Origin: Chlamydiota bacterium | GTDB taxonomy: Bacteria > Chlamydiota > Chlamydiia > Chlamydiales > SM23-39 | Direction: 5' to 3' | Assembly: GCA_021772165.1 (NCBI GenBank) | Contig: JAJFMM010000109.1 | Location: 1 to 20,063 of the forward strand | Length of the DNA: 20,063 nt | In this document: piece after piece, positions 1 to 6,805 of the stretch | Position numbering within the stretch: position 1 is the stretch's first letter | How the letters are laid out: every line of letters begins with the position of its first letter | The notes under the pieces: model-generated | What the model was told of the DNA's origin: nothing | Databases searched by the model: none | What the model saw: only the letters and a program-made list of their open reading frames with translations | Translations under genes and position numbers: made by a program

Positions 1-62
1 TTTAATCCCACATCTACTCTTGGGGGTTTTGTTTTTCCTTAAAAATTTTTTACACCCAACCA

Positions 63-74
63 CCCCCCCCCCCC
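63..74. repeat. Homopolymeric C12 tract (G12 on the minus strand)
   Basis: Twelve consecutive C residues lie 36 bp beyond the yebC stop codon, in the short stretch left of the operon. Long poly-G/C tracts in chlamydial genomes are known sites of slipped-strand length variation, for example in pmp genes. No coding region can be seen in positions 1–110, so any target gene would lie outside the window. Homopolymers are also common sequencing-error sites, so the exact length is uncertain. Confidence 0.8.
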
Positions 75-110
75 GAAGGTGATCCTGCCTATCCTGTTCT
101 TCTTTTGAAA

Positions 111-830
111 TTATGAAAGTTGCATATTGTGGAAAACTGCATCGGCATCGTCGAGATTTTCTAGCCATTCGATCAGAGCGATATTCTGATCTGCGACTTC
201 ATCCGATACTTCGATCCACGCCTTCGGAATCATCTCAAGCGCAGCGTCCGGGCAGCGCACCCCTGCTTGCTCAAGAGCTTCTTTGACCTGCAAAAATGTA
301 TCCACAGGAGCACTGACCAGATAGCTCTCATCATCGCTAGAGAAATCCTCCGCCCCACTTTCTGAGCTGAGTAAAAAGAGCTCATCTTCCTTAGCATCCT
401 CTTTAGCGATGCGAATCACACCCTTGCGATCGAAATTATAAGCGACCGCACCGGGCGTTGCGACCGTACCACCGCATTTGTTAGTCGCAATGCGAATCTC
501 AGAGGCGATACGGTTTTTGTTGTCGGTCAGAATATCAACGAGAATACCCACGCCACCGAATCCATACAGCTCGTAAGTCATCTCTGTGTAATCTTCCCCA
601 CCTTCGCTAGAGGCCTTTTTGATGTTGCGCTCAACATTGTCATTGGGAACGTTTGCGTCTTTAGCCTTCTGAATCGCTATGCGCAATTTAGCATTGGTTT
701 TCGGATCAGAACCGCCCTGTCTTACTGCACTGATCAACTCTTTCATAACGCGGCTGAAAATTTTAGCCTTTTTTTTATCGGCGCGATCTTTGCGATGCTT
801 AATATTCGCCCATTTACTATGTCCTGCCAC
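111..830 (-). CDS. yebC: YebC/TACO1 family translation-associated protein
   Basis: The 239-residue product starts with the family signature MAGHSKWANIKHRK and continues with the conserved blocks KIFSRVMKELISAVRQGG, GFGGVGILVDILTDN and GGTVATPGAVAYNF, covering the whole family length of about 240. YebC proteins were long called transcriptional regulators; newer work links the YebC/TACO1 family to ribosomes and to translation of proline-rich stretches. It is the last gene of the five-gene minus-strand operon that starts with prfB, and its start codon lies inside the end of the preceding metallopeptidase gene (14-nt overlap), suggesting translational coupling. Sitting in an operon with release factor 2 fits a role in translation. 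The family call is certain; the exact cellular role is not. Confidence 0.96.
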   Translation of the reverse strand: MAGHSKWANIKHRKDRADKKKAKIFSRVMKELISAVRQGGSDPKTNAKLRIAIQKAKDANVPNDNVERNIKKASSEGGEDYTEMTYELYGFGGVGILVDILTDNKNRIASEIRIATNKCGGTVATPGAVAYNFDRKGVIRIAKEDAKEDELFLLSSESGAEDFSSDDESYLVSAPVDTFLQVKEALEQAGVRCPDAALEMIPKAWIEVSDEVADQNIALIEWLENLDDADAVFHNMQLS

Positions 831-1503
831 GAAGACTCCTTTTAAAAAATTTTAAACTCTGTTTCCCCCATTCTTTTGAGAACAGGTAATGCCTATGTTT
901 CGCCTCTTCTCGTCTAAATTCGGTCGTATGCACCCAGAGGCGGCCGCCTCGATCGAGATGAGGCTCGCAAACAGCATGGAGCATCTCATGATAAACAATA
1001 AATTCGACAAAAGGAAGAGGTACGTCTGGATGATCGAGAATGCGGTTGATGCGAATCAGCGGCAGCGTTCGATCATAGGATCCAAAAGTCATGTGACAAA
1101 ACTTACGATAACGAGGAGTCGGGAACCAGGTGATTGGAATCTTTAGCCGATTGTCGAAATAGTCGGCATTGGTCCGATCATAAAGCTCCTGCAAATCGAT
1201 ATACTCCCCTTTGGCATTCGATAGAGAGAGGTCTGCTTTAGGCGGCTCGAGGCTCGTAAAATAGAGATGCGCCATCTGGCGGATCACCGCGCGAGAAGAG
1301 CGATCGGGCTTAGTCGCAAAGCGAATCAGCGCAGTCAAAACAGGCGTAGGAGCTTCTAAGAAGAGGCGATGGACAGAGAGACGAAGCACCCCTGATCGAG
1401 TTTTGATCGCACTCGCATAAGTAGATTTGCTCTCTGTAATCTTGAGCTCCAGAGGACGGGAATAGAGAGCCGATAAGCGCGCGTAGAGTTCATCCGGAGT
1501 CAT
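817..1503 (-). CDS. SprT-like zinc metallopeptidase
   Basis: The 228-residue protein contains an HExxH zinc-binding motif (HEMLH, residues 172–176) in a helix preceded by FVEFIVY. A further histidine at residue 192, in WVHTTEFRREEAKHRHY, probably supplies the third ligand, as in SprT/SprT-like and related minigluzincin-type proteases. Residues 101–135 (ELYDRTNADYFDNRLKIPITW) match the typical SprT-like entry segment, where a Leu-Tyr helix is followed by an N-x-x-Y/F-F-x-x-x-L stretch. No signal peptide or membrane segment is seen, so it is probably cytosolic. Its ATG overlaps the stop of the upstream acetyltransferase (ATGA), and its own end overlaps yebC. The substrate is unknown; the family includes DNA–protein crosslink proteases, but that role is not shown here. 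Confidence 0.75.
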   Translation of the reverse strand: MTPDELYARLSALYSRPLELKITESKSTYASAIKTRSGVLRLSVHRLFLEAPTPVLTALIRFATKPDRSSRAVIRQMAHLYFTSLEPPKADLSLSNAKGEYIDLQELYDRTNADYFDNRLKIPITWFPTPRYRKFCHMTFGSYDRTLPLIRINRILDHPDVPLPFVEFIVYHEMLHAVCEPHLDRGGRLWVHTTEFRREEAKHRHYLFSKEWGKQSLKFFKRSLRGRT

Positions 1504-2003
1504 GGCACGAGAGATTTTTGCATCATAATTTTGCCGAGATAGCTCTCATCGAGTTCTTTGATGAAACGCTTCTGGTAGCCATACTGGACAAACCCCAATC
1601 TTTCATACAGACGAATTGCGGGGTTGCCGTCATAGACTTCAAGATGGAGCAGCTCCAGTGAGAAGCGATCCACAGCTAGCTTTTCTAATTCCAAAAGAAG
1701 CCGTTTGCCGACTCCTTTACCGCGAAACTCCTCATCAACAATGATCGCAAAGAGAGCCTGATGCGCCATTTTCCGGAAAGGATGGAGATAGAGTGTTGCA
1801 ATGCCGCAGGGCTCACCATTCCAAAGTGCGGTCAACACACCATTTTGCTTTGAATAGCTCATCCAGATCCGCGCGGCATCTTCGATCTCGCGAAGATCGG
1901 TGAGAGGAAACCATTGTAAAATGTTGGGCTGCAAAAGCCACTCCACCAAGAGCGCCTGGTCACTCTCTTCGGCAAAGCGCACTGAAATAGGATCTTTCGT
2001 CAT
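1500..2003 (-). CDS. GNAT-family N-acetyltransferase (copy 2 of a tandem pair)
   Basis: This 167-residue protein has a GNAT fold. Motif A is visible as FAIIVDEEFRGKGVGKRLL, with the acetyl-CoA pyrophosphate loop R-G-K-G-V-G, followed by a motif B region ending in NPAIRLYERLGFVQYG. Such proteins transfer an acetyl group from acetyl-CoA to an amine on a protein or small molecule; the substrate cannot be read from sequence. Its ATG overlaps the stop codon of the preceding acetyltransferase (ATGA), so the two are translationally coupled. It aligns end to end with that neighbour, sharing the pattern WF.., PCGI/PCAI, P-F/Y-RK-M/V-H and VDxExRxKGxG. In C. trachomatis a single RimI-like gene (CT458, from memory) sits between prfB and yebC. 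This copy keeps the better conserved motif B. Confidence 0.88.
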   Translation of the reverse strand: MTKDPISVRFAEESDQALLVEWLLQPNILQWFPLTDLREIEDAARIWMSYSKQNGVLTALWNGEPCGIATLYLHPFRKMAHQALFAIIVDEEFRGKGVGKRLLLELEKLAVDRFSLELLHLEVYDGNPAIRLYERLGFVQYGYQKRFIKELDESYLGKIMMQKSLVP

Positions 2004-2503
2004 GAGAAAAAATGCTCCGTCAATACTCGTGCGTGGCCTTTGCCCTCAAGTTTAATAAAGTTTTCCTGGCGGGCAAACGGCTCGAATTGCAGCTTGTTCA
2101 AAAGAGGGAGCAGCGGGCTCGGCTCAAATACTTCTGCATGGACACTCTTGAGCTTGAAGCGCGTTTTTGCGAGATGGAGCAAATTGCGCACCATCGAGGT
2201 TCCTATTCCTTTTCGACGCGCCTCTGGATCAACGATCAGAAAAAAAGAGCAGTGATGAGAGACTTTGCGATACGGCATTAAAAAGAGCGAGCCGATGGCA
2301 CAGGGTTTGCCACCCAGTAAACCCGTCAAACTCGCTTTGAATTTCGAAAAACCAATCCAATTCTTTAAAGACTCTTCCGTCTCACTATCTGTTTCAAAAG
2401 GAAAAAATCTTCGCTCCAGAGGGTCTGAAAACCAGGCCTCGAGAGCGGACAAATCCTCCGGAACAGAATAGCGAATATCGTAGTCGGAAGGCAGTGACTT
2501 CAT
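2000..2503 (-). CDS. GNAT-family N-acetyltransferase (copy 1 of a tandem pair, divergent)
   Basis: I place the start at the ATG at 2503, one base after the prfB stop codon (TGA-T-ATG). The longer frame extending to 2569 lies inside the conserved end of prfB. The 167-residue product has motif A as FFLIVDPEARRKGIGTSMV, with R-R-K-G-I-G as the CoA-binding loop. Motif B is degenerate: the usual N-x-x-A-x-x-x-Y-x-x-x-G-F is replaced by PSPLLPLLNKLQFEPF. It is clearly paralogous to the next gene in the operon. The degenerate motif B suggests altered substrate use or relaxed constraint after tandem duplication. Coupling to prfB raises the possibility that one copy acetylates a translation component, but that is only inference. 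Confidence 0.83.
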   Translation of the reverse strand: MKSLPSDYDIRYSVPEDLSALEAWFSDPLERRFFPFETDSETEESLKNWIGFSKFKASLTGLLGGKPCAIGSLFLMPYRKVSHHCSFFLIVDPEARRKGIGTSMVRNLLHLAKTRFKLKSVHAEVFEPSPLLPLLNKLQFEPFARQENFIKLEGKGHARVLTEHFFS

Positions 2504-2504
2504 A

Positions 2505-3597
2505 TCAACCAAACTCTTTGAGATAGGCGTTGACGAACTCATCAATCTCGCCATCCATAACAGCTGCAATATTGCCGTTTTCTACTTTGGTGCGAGTATC
2601 CTTGACGAGTGTATAGGGCTGAAAGACATAATTGCGTATTTGACTGCCCCAAGCAATATCCTTCTTCTCCCCACCTATCACCTCTAATGCTTCTTGCTGC
2701 TCAAGATGCTGCTTCTCATAGAGCTTTGATTTAAGCATCTTCATACAGGTTTCTCTGTTTTTAATCTGACTGCGCTCGCCCTGACAAGAAACAACAATAC
2801 CCGACGGGCCGTGCGTCATCCGGACGGCTGAATCCGTTTTGTTGACATGCTGACCACCTGCTCCGGATGCACGATAGGTGTCTACCCTGATCTCTTCCGG
2901 ACGTATATCGATCTCCACATCATCGATAATAGGAGTGACAGCGACAGAGGCAAAACTGGTGTGGCGACGCGCATTGGAATCAAAAGGCGAAATACGAACG
3001 AGCCGATGCACACCCTTTTCAGACTTGCAATAGCCGTAGGCAAAAGGTGCATTGATGCGGTAGGTAATATTTTTAATTCCGGCGATCTCTCCATCGAGCC
3101 GATCGACGATCTCAACTGTCCACCCTTTTTTTTGCGCCCAGCGATGATACATGCGAGAGAGCATCGCGGCCCAGTCGCACGATTCGGTACCGCCGGCTCC
3201 CGCATTGATCTCCAGATAGCAATCTTTACCATCGAGATCACCGGATAGCATCTTGCGTATCTCCAATTCAGACAGCCCCAACTCTATCTCGGTAAGCTGC
3301 TGTAGAAGATCTTGGACAAGCGCCTCATCTCCAATATTATGCGCCTCGGGCAAAAGCTCCTGCACATCGGAAAAGCGTGTACTGAGATCGGAAAATGGAA
3401 TTGTCCAGATACGCAGTGCATTCAACTCATCAATGACTTCCTGCGCAGAGTTCTGGTCATTCCAGAAATCATTTTGGACCATTCTCTCTTCTAACTGGGC
3501 TACTTTGGCGTCGAGTGAAGCCAGGTCAAAGAAACCTCGACATTTCATTGAGCCGCTGCTCAAATTGTCTGATTCTTTCTTGCATTTCAAAATTCAT
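2505..3597 (-). CDS. prfB: Peptide chain release factor 2, with programmed +1 frameshift
   Basis: RF2 recognises UAA/UGA stop codons and triggers peptide release. The mature frame shows the SPF anticodon-like tripeptide (about residues 203–205, in RISPFDSNARRH) and the catalytic GGQ loop (about 247–249, in SGAGGQHVNK). Translation starts at the ATG at 3597, with Shine–Dalgarno GGAG at 3604–3607. It runs 23 codons (MNFEMQERIRQFEQRLNEMS then RFL), meets an in-frame TGA at 3526–3528 in the context CTT-TGA-C, and resumes in the +1 frame with DLASLDAKVAQLEERM. The joined product is 363 residues, close to the 365 of E. coli RF2. The continuous frame from 3590 would give a non-homologous N-terminus. 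Being first in the operon, its self-regulated frameshifting could also influence the genes behind it. Confidence 0.96.
3525..3537 (-). promoter_or_regulatory. prfB programmed +1 frameshift site
   Basis: Read on the minus strand the site is AGG-TTT-CTT-TGA-C. CTT TGA C is the canonical RF2 slippage heptamer, where P-site tRNA-Leu slips from CUU to UUU. AGG three bases upstream of CTT sits where the stimulatory internal Shine–Dalgarno (AGGGGG in E. coli) normally lies, although here it is only a core AGG. Low RF2 makes the ribosome pause at UGA and shift, restoring RF2 synthesis. Confidence 0.92.
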
Positions 3598-3631
3598 AGT
3601 AATCTCCGTTCAGTAAGAGGATGTCATTCCC

Positions 3632-3660
3632 ATGATAAGACTTATGCAAAATAGTGTCAA
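3632..3660 (-). promoter_or_regulatory. Sigma70/sigma66-type promoter of the prfB operon
   Basis: On the minus strand a perfect −35 box TTGACA (3655–3660) is separated by exactly 17 bp from TATCAT (3632–3637), 34 bp upstream of the prfB ATG. It is the best promoter-like sequence I found in the window, and it would serve all five genes down to yebC, which have no internal gaps. Confidence 0.65.
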
Positions 3661-3703
3661 AATGGTAAAAAAAATTATTTTACATCACTTTTACTACCCC
3701 TTC

Positions 3704-3760
3704 ATACCGAAAAGAAATCAAAACGCGGTCGTAGGCTGCGTTTTGATTTCTTTTCGGTAT
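3704..3760. repeat. Perfect 23-bp inverted repeat with 11-nt spacer
   Basis: Arms 3704–3726 and 3738–3760 are exact reverse complements. The right arm starts GCGTTTTGATTTC and ends TTCGGTAT. The spacer is 3727–3737. It lies between the divergent prfB operon and the Ala-rich protein gene, so an ordinary transcription terminator is not expected here, and no U-tract follows directly on either strand. It may be a very stable leader hairpin of the downstream plus-strand gene, a protein-binding dyad, or the remains of a small mobile repeat. Confidence 0.95.
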
Positions 3761-3811
3761 ACATTTATCTAGAGAAACCTATACTTAGCGGCGCTTTTTT
3801 TTTCAGATTAA

Positions 3812-3848
3812 GGAGCATCCACAAAATCGATATTTTGTAGGTGCCTCT
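3812..3848 (+). repeat. Imperfect hairpin in the leader of the Ala/Lys-rich gene
   Basis: ACAAAAT (3821–3827) pairs with ATTTTGT (3832–3838) around a CGAT loop. The stem extends outwards through one mismatch to pair 3815–3819 with 3840–3844 and, past a bulge, 3812–3814 with 3846–3848. It ends 17 nt before the Shine–Dalgarno CGGAGG (3866–3871). Together with the 23-bp dyad upstream it gives this gene a heavily structured 5' region. No U-tract follows, so it is not a classical attenuator terminator. Confidence 0.6.
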
Positions 3849-3876
3849 TAGCAAGAAAAAATAATCGGAGGTTTCA

Positions 3877-4521
3877 ATGAAAATCGCAGACATTCAACAC
3901 GCCGTATCAGGCTGTTGCTCCGCTTTGAGCAGCAACACATCCAATGCAACAGCATGGTTGGGACGCAACGTTCAAGCACTTGGCAGCAAAACTGCAAACG
4001 CAGCAAAAACAGTTGGAAGCACTACCTGGAATACAACATCGAAAGTAGCTCACGTAGCTATGGCTTATCTAGCTAAAGCGGCTCTATTCGTACGTTTTCA
4101 CGCTCAAGCAGCTTTTGCAGGTGTCAAAAGCCTAAGTGGACAAGCATGGGACATCACAAAAGCTGGTGGTTCAAAATCGGCTGAACTCGTTAAATGCGCT
4201 GGTGCCAAAATTCTATGTGGCGCTAGAACTGCGGTTCAAGCGACAGCTGCCGGTGCAAAAACTGTAGCAACTAGCCTGAGAAGCATAGCTTCTAAAGTGG
4301 GCAGCTTTGCAGCCAATACATTTGCAAAATCAGCTCGTGTAGTTAAAGAAGCTGCGATTGCAGGGAAAAACGGACTGGTTCAAGGCTTCCAAGTATCGAA
4401 AGCTTTTGTTGCCTCGCACCAGAAAGAAACGCTTATTGCAGGCGGAATTCTCGCTGTAGTTTTAGCGGTTGGCTATGCAGCTAAGAACGTACTCAATCGT
4501 CCTGCGGCATCTGCTGTCTAG
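3877..4521 (+). CDS. Ala/Lys-rich amphipathic-helix protein with C-terminal membrane anchor, unknown function
   Basis: I do not recognise this 214-residue protein. It has a strong Shine–Dalgarno (CGGAGG, 5 nt before ATG). Residues about 30–165 are rich in Ala, Lys, Ser, Thr and Gly, with hardly any Pro or acidic residues. They read as loose 11-residue amphipathic helical repeats (GSKTANAAKTVGSTTW, GAKTVATSLRSIASKVG), similar in style to perilipin, LEA or synuclein segments that lie on membranes or lipid. A single hydrophobic stretch (about 185–204, LIAGGILAVVLAVGY) followed by a short basic tail gives a tail-anchored arrangement. There is no N-terminal signal peptide. The strong net positive charge also recalls histone-like proteins, but the anchor argues against that. 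It is monocistronic and stands where C. trachomatis has no equivalent that I can recall. Function is unknown; a lipid-coating or inclusion-membrane role is inference only. Confidence 0.85.
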   Translation: MKIADIQHAVSGCCSALSSNTSNATAWLGRNVQALGSKTANAAKTVGSTTWNTTSKVAHVAMAYLAKAALFVRFHAQAAFAGVKSLSGQAWDITKAGGSKSAELVKCAGAKILCGARTAVQATAAGAKTVATSLRSIASKVGSFAANTFAKSARVVKEAAIAGKNGLVQGFQVSKAFVASHQKETLIAGGILAVVLAVGYAAKNVLNRPAASAV

Positions 4522-4563
4522 ATAGATTTTTTGATCGCCCAGAAAGCGCTGGATAACTCGCTT

Positions 4564-4622
4564 TTGCGGAAATTGTGAGAGATTTTTATCGAAAATCGGT
4601 AGTTCGGTAAAAAGATCCGCAA
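4564..4622. repeat. Nested inverted repeats between convergent genes
   Basis: TTGCGGA (4564–4570) pairs with TCCGCAA (4616–4622), and inside it GATTTT (4581–4586) pairs with AAAATC (4592–4597) across a TATCG loop. It lies between the 3' ends of the Ala/Lys-rich gene and the UGP3-like gene. It could fold at the end of either transcript, but no adjacent U-run makes it a standard intrinsic terminator. Confidence 0.45.
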
Positions 4623-4661
4623 TATTCGCGAAATGGAGTTGTTCAGTGTTTTCCCTGGGCC

Positions 4662-6674
4662 CTACCTGGGCTTTTTCTCAATCCGGAGAGAATCTCCGAC
4701 CTGTTTCACGCACATTTTCTCGCCATTTTGAACAACAAAATGCGCGCCGCCGCGAAAATGCACATTCTCAGCAACGAATTCCGCATCAACACCTAATTCG
4801 ATGAGCAGCGTTTCATTGCGTTTATAAGAGCCCTTCCAGAAAGGTTTTGAATCGGCCCAATCGACGCCAGCGTTCTCGATTTTACAATTTTTCAGGCTAC
4901 ATTTCGAGAGTCTCTTCATCAAGAGCTCGCGGGTGAGCTTCGTTTTCACCTGAAGGCTACCATCGAGATCGAGTGATTCAAAATCTACATCAGCAATCTC
5001 CAGCTGCATTTCGCTACCGTCTGCGAGCCGTCCAGAGCGGATCTTTTTGCCGATCGTCTGAAAGAGAGGGCCGAGAGAGGGATGAAAGAGAAAAACAAAC
5101 GAAGGATGTGCCTCAACCATCGCTTCCAAAGAGCGCTCAGGTGGCAGATCGTAGTGACAATGCTTTTTTAAGAGATCGGCGGCAGCGCTCATGAAGTCGT
5201 AAAAGCACTTTTCCGGTGTTTCATTCATTGAATTGCCCGGAACATAGGCTTTTTTCGCCGTCGAGATCGTCTTATTCCGATCGTTATACGTGATAAAAGT
5301 CGTATTTAAGAGCTGATCGCGCAGTTGATTTTCTTGGGCTTCGATGAACACATCGGCGATATTCTGCATCGTCGATTCCAGTCTGCCTGCAGAGTTACCT
5401 TTTGCATCCTTCTTGAGGTTCATCAGAAGACCCGGGAAGGGACAGCGCCCCACCGCCTCTTCGAGCGCATCGAGCTGCCCGAATAAGATGTTTGTATTCG
5501 AGGTAAAGCGCGAAAAGGGCTCACCGCTGCGCATCGGCGCATCCTCCACCCCATATTTCGCAAAATCGCAATATTCGATGTTCGAGAGATTGTAGAGATA
5601 GCCCTGCTTATCCTTCCTTTCCACAAGGACATTCACGCCCTCTGCAGCCTGACAAATCCTCGGGCACGAGGCAAAGCCAAAGGACATCTTTTTCGAATAG
5701 CCATAACCTGTAAAAGCGAGCAGACCGTAGTCGAGTCCCGCAAGAGGATTGTTGATCTGGCGGATCAGTGCAAATTTTGATCCGAATGATTTGAACCAGT
5801 CGAAGATGCCGTTGTCTTTTGCCAGCTTCCAGATCGCTCCATGACCACCCGGCTTCATAAGAAGCTTCCAAGGATCGTTCCATAGCCAGTTGCCCAGTTC
5901 ATCAACGACAGGAACTAGAGGCTGCACGAAAAGACGAAACGTTTCTTTGGGCCGTCCAAACCAGCTGTTCTCTTGAAGAATCTCCTGGATATGAATCCAG
6001 TTGTTTTTCTCGTGAGACGTCATGATGGCGACAGGCGTATTCAACATACGGCCAGTTCGCTGATAGTAGAGCAGCTCTCGGCTCTCGAGATCAGCAAGAA
6101 GCCTCTCGAGGAGTGTTTTGCCCGCAAATTTTAGTTTAGCCGCCGGAAGCTCATGACCTGTTGTTTCGTCGATGAGATGCAGGCGATCTGCTGCACCACC
6201 CAAAGGATACATTTCGCAGAGATAAGGCATAGCGGCAATCCCCGCTTCGACCGCCTTCTCTACTTCGTCTGACCAGTTTGAGATATCGACAAAAGAGGGA
6301 GAGTGAAAAGCCGCGCCTTCTCTCGCATCTGAGTTTTTTTCTAAAAGCCTACGCACGTGGATTTGATAGCCCGCCAGACCGCCTAATTCGCGGTAAAAAT
6401 CATCTACGTCGCAAAGATGATTGAGCAAAATAGCCACGTTTTCCTGAGAAATTTTCTCAGAAAAGAGGGGCGCCTGCCCGAGCGCAATCACTTGCTTGAG
6501 AACCGATTCGCTATCCATATCCAATCCGGGAAGCATGGAGCAAAGAGGATGTTCTGCTTGCAAAAACTGCTGCACTTCTGGAGTTTCATTGAGGATAGAG
6601 ATGCGTGCCTTCACGGAGCTCGTCTCTTTAAGCTTCTCTGCTAACGCCTCAATCTGTCTATCGTTCGACTGCAT
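4662..6674 (-). CDS. UGP3-like UDP-sugar pyrophosphorylase-family nucleotidyltransferase
   Basis: The 670-residue protein reads along most of its length like plant chloroplast UDP-glucose pyrophosphorylase 3 (UGP3), which makes UDP-glucose for sulfolipid synthesis. Shared landmarks, from memory of the plant sequence, are: PLGGAADRL (157–165, nucleotide-binding loop, plant PLGGSADRL); TGHELPAAKL (172–181) and TLLERLLADLESRE; TPVAIMTSHEKNN (213–225); FRLFVQPLVP (246–255); KPGGHGAIWKLA (274–285); RQINNPLAG (305–313); FGFASCPR; EGVNVLVE; SNTNIL; GRLESTMQNIAD; and a C-terminal block with LDGSLQV and NAGVDWADSKPFW. It transfers a nucleotidyl group to a sugar phosphate; UTP plus glucose-1-P is the likely pair, but specificity is inferred. 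No signal peptide or membrane segment is seen, so it is probably cytosolic. AAGG just before the ATG is a close-spaced ribosome site. A monocistronic insertion between prfB and the SWIB gene. Confidence 0.82.
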   Translation of the reverse strand: MQSNDRQIEALAEKLKETSSVKARISILNETPEVQQFLQAEHPLCSMLPGLDMDSESVLKQVIALGQAPLFSEKISQENVAILLNHLCDVDDFYRELGGLAGYQIHVRRLLEKNSDAREGAAFHSPSFVDISNWSDEVEKAVEAGIAAMPYLCEMYPLGGAADRLHLIDETTGHELPAAKLKFAGKTLLERLLADLESRELLYYQRTGRMLNTPVAIMTSHEKNNWIHIQEILQENSWFGRPKETFRLFVQPLVPVVDELGNWLWNDPWKLLMKPGGHGAIWKLAKDNGIFDWFKSFGSKFALIRQINNPLAGLDYGLLAFTGYGYSKKMSFGFASCPRICQAAEGVNVLVERKDKQGYLYNLSNIEYCDFAKYGVEDAPMRSGEPFSRFTSNTNILFGQLDALEEAVGRCPFPGLLMNLKKDAKGNSAGRLESTMQNIADVFIEAQENQLRDQLLNTTFITYNDRNKTISTAKKAYVPGNSMNETPEKCFYDFMSAAADLLKKHCHYDLPPERSLEAMVEAHPSFVFLFHPSLGPLFQTIGKKIRSGRLADGSEMQLEIADVDFESLDLDGSLQVKTKLTRELLMKRLSKCSLKNCKIENAGVDWADSKPFWKGSYKRNETLLIELGVDAEFVAENVHFRGGAHFVVQNGEKMCVKQVGDSLRIEKKPR

Positions 6675-6704
6675 AACCTTCGATTCAATTATGTCCTACT
6701 CCAG

Positions 6705-6733
6705 ATCCTAAACGATCTTGGCTCCTACGACAA
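6705..6733 (-). promoter_or_regulatory. Possible promoter of the UGP3-like gene
   Basis: On the minus strand TTGTCG (6728–6733), a 17-bp spacer and TAGGAT (6705–6710) lie 31 bp upstream of the ATG; each box matches the consensus at 4 of 6 positions. An imperfect dyad, CCAGATC (6701–6707) with GATCTTGG (6714–6721, one bulge), overlaps the −10 box and could be an operator. Both boxes are weak. Confidence 0.28.
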
Positions 6734-6805
6734 GTTTTTGATTGGAAAAAGGATTTTTTTATCTATTGCTGCCCACGCAACGGACCTTGCTAGCAGAGCG
6801 AATCA

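Noticed and set aside
2504..2569. N-terminal extension of the first acetyltransferase into prfB
   Set aside because: It lies in the conserved 3' end of prfB in another frame; the ATG at 2503 directly follows the prfB stop.
2847..3248. Plus- and minus-strand alternative frames inside prfB
   Set aside because: Shadow frames of a highly conserved gene, with no ribosome sites or recognisable domains.
2505..3590. Uninterrupted prfB frame starting at 3590 with MKCKKESDNL
   Set aside because: Its first 20 residues are unlike RF2, while the ATG at 3597 plus the CTT-TGA-C shift gives a normal RF2 N-terminus with a proper Shine–Dalgarno.
3785..3801. AGC-GGC-GCT followed by nine T residues as a terminator
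   Set aside because: The stem is only 3 bp, and no plus-strand gene lies upstream to be terminated.
4622..4680. GC-rich CCTGGGC repeats at the UGP3-like stop codon as a terminator
   Set aside because: Only a 4-bp stem can form and no T-run follows on the minus strand.
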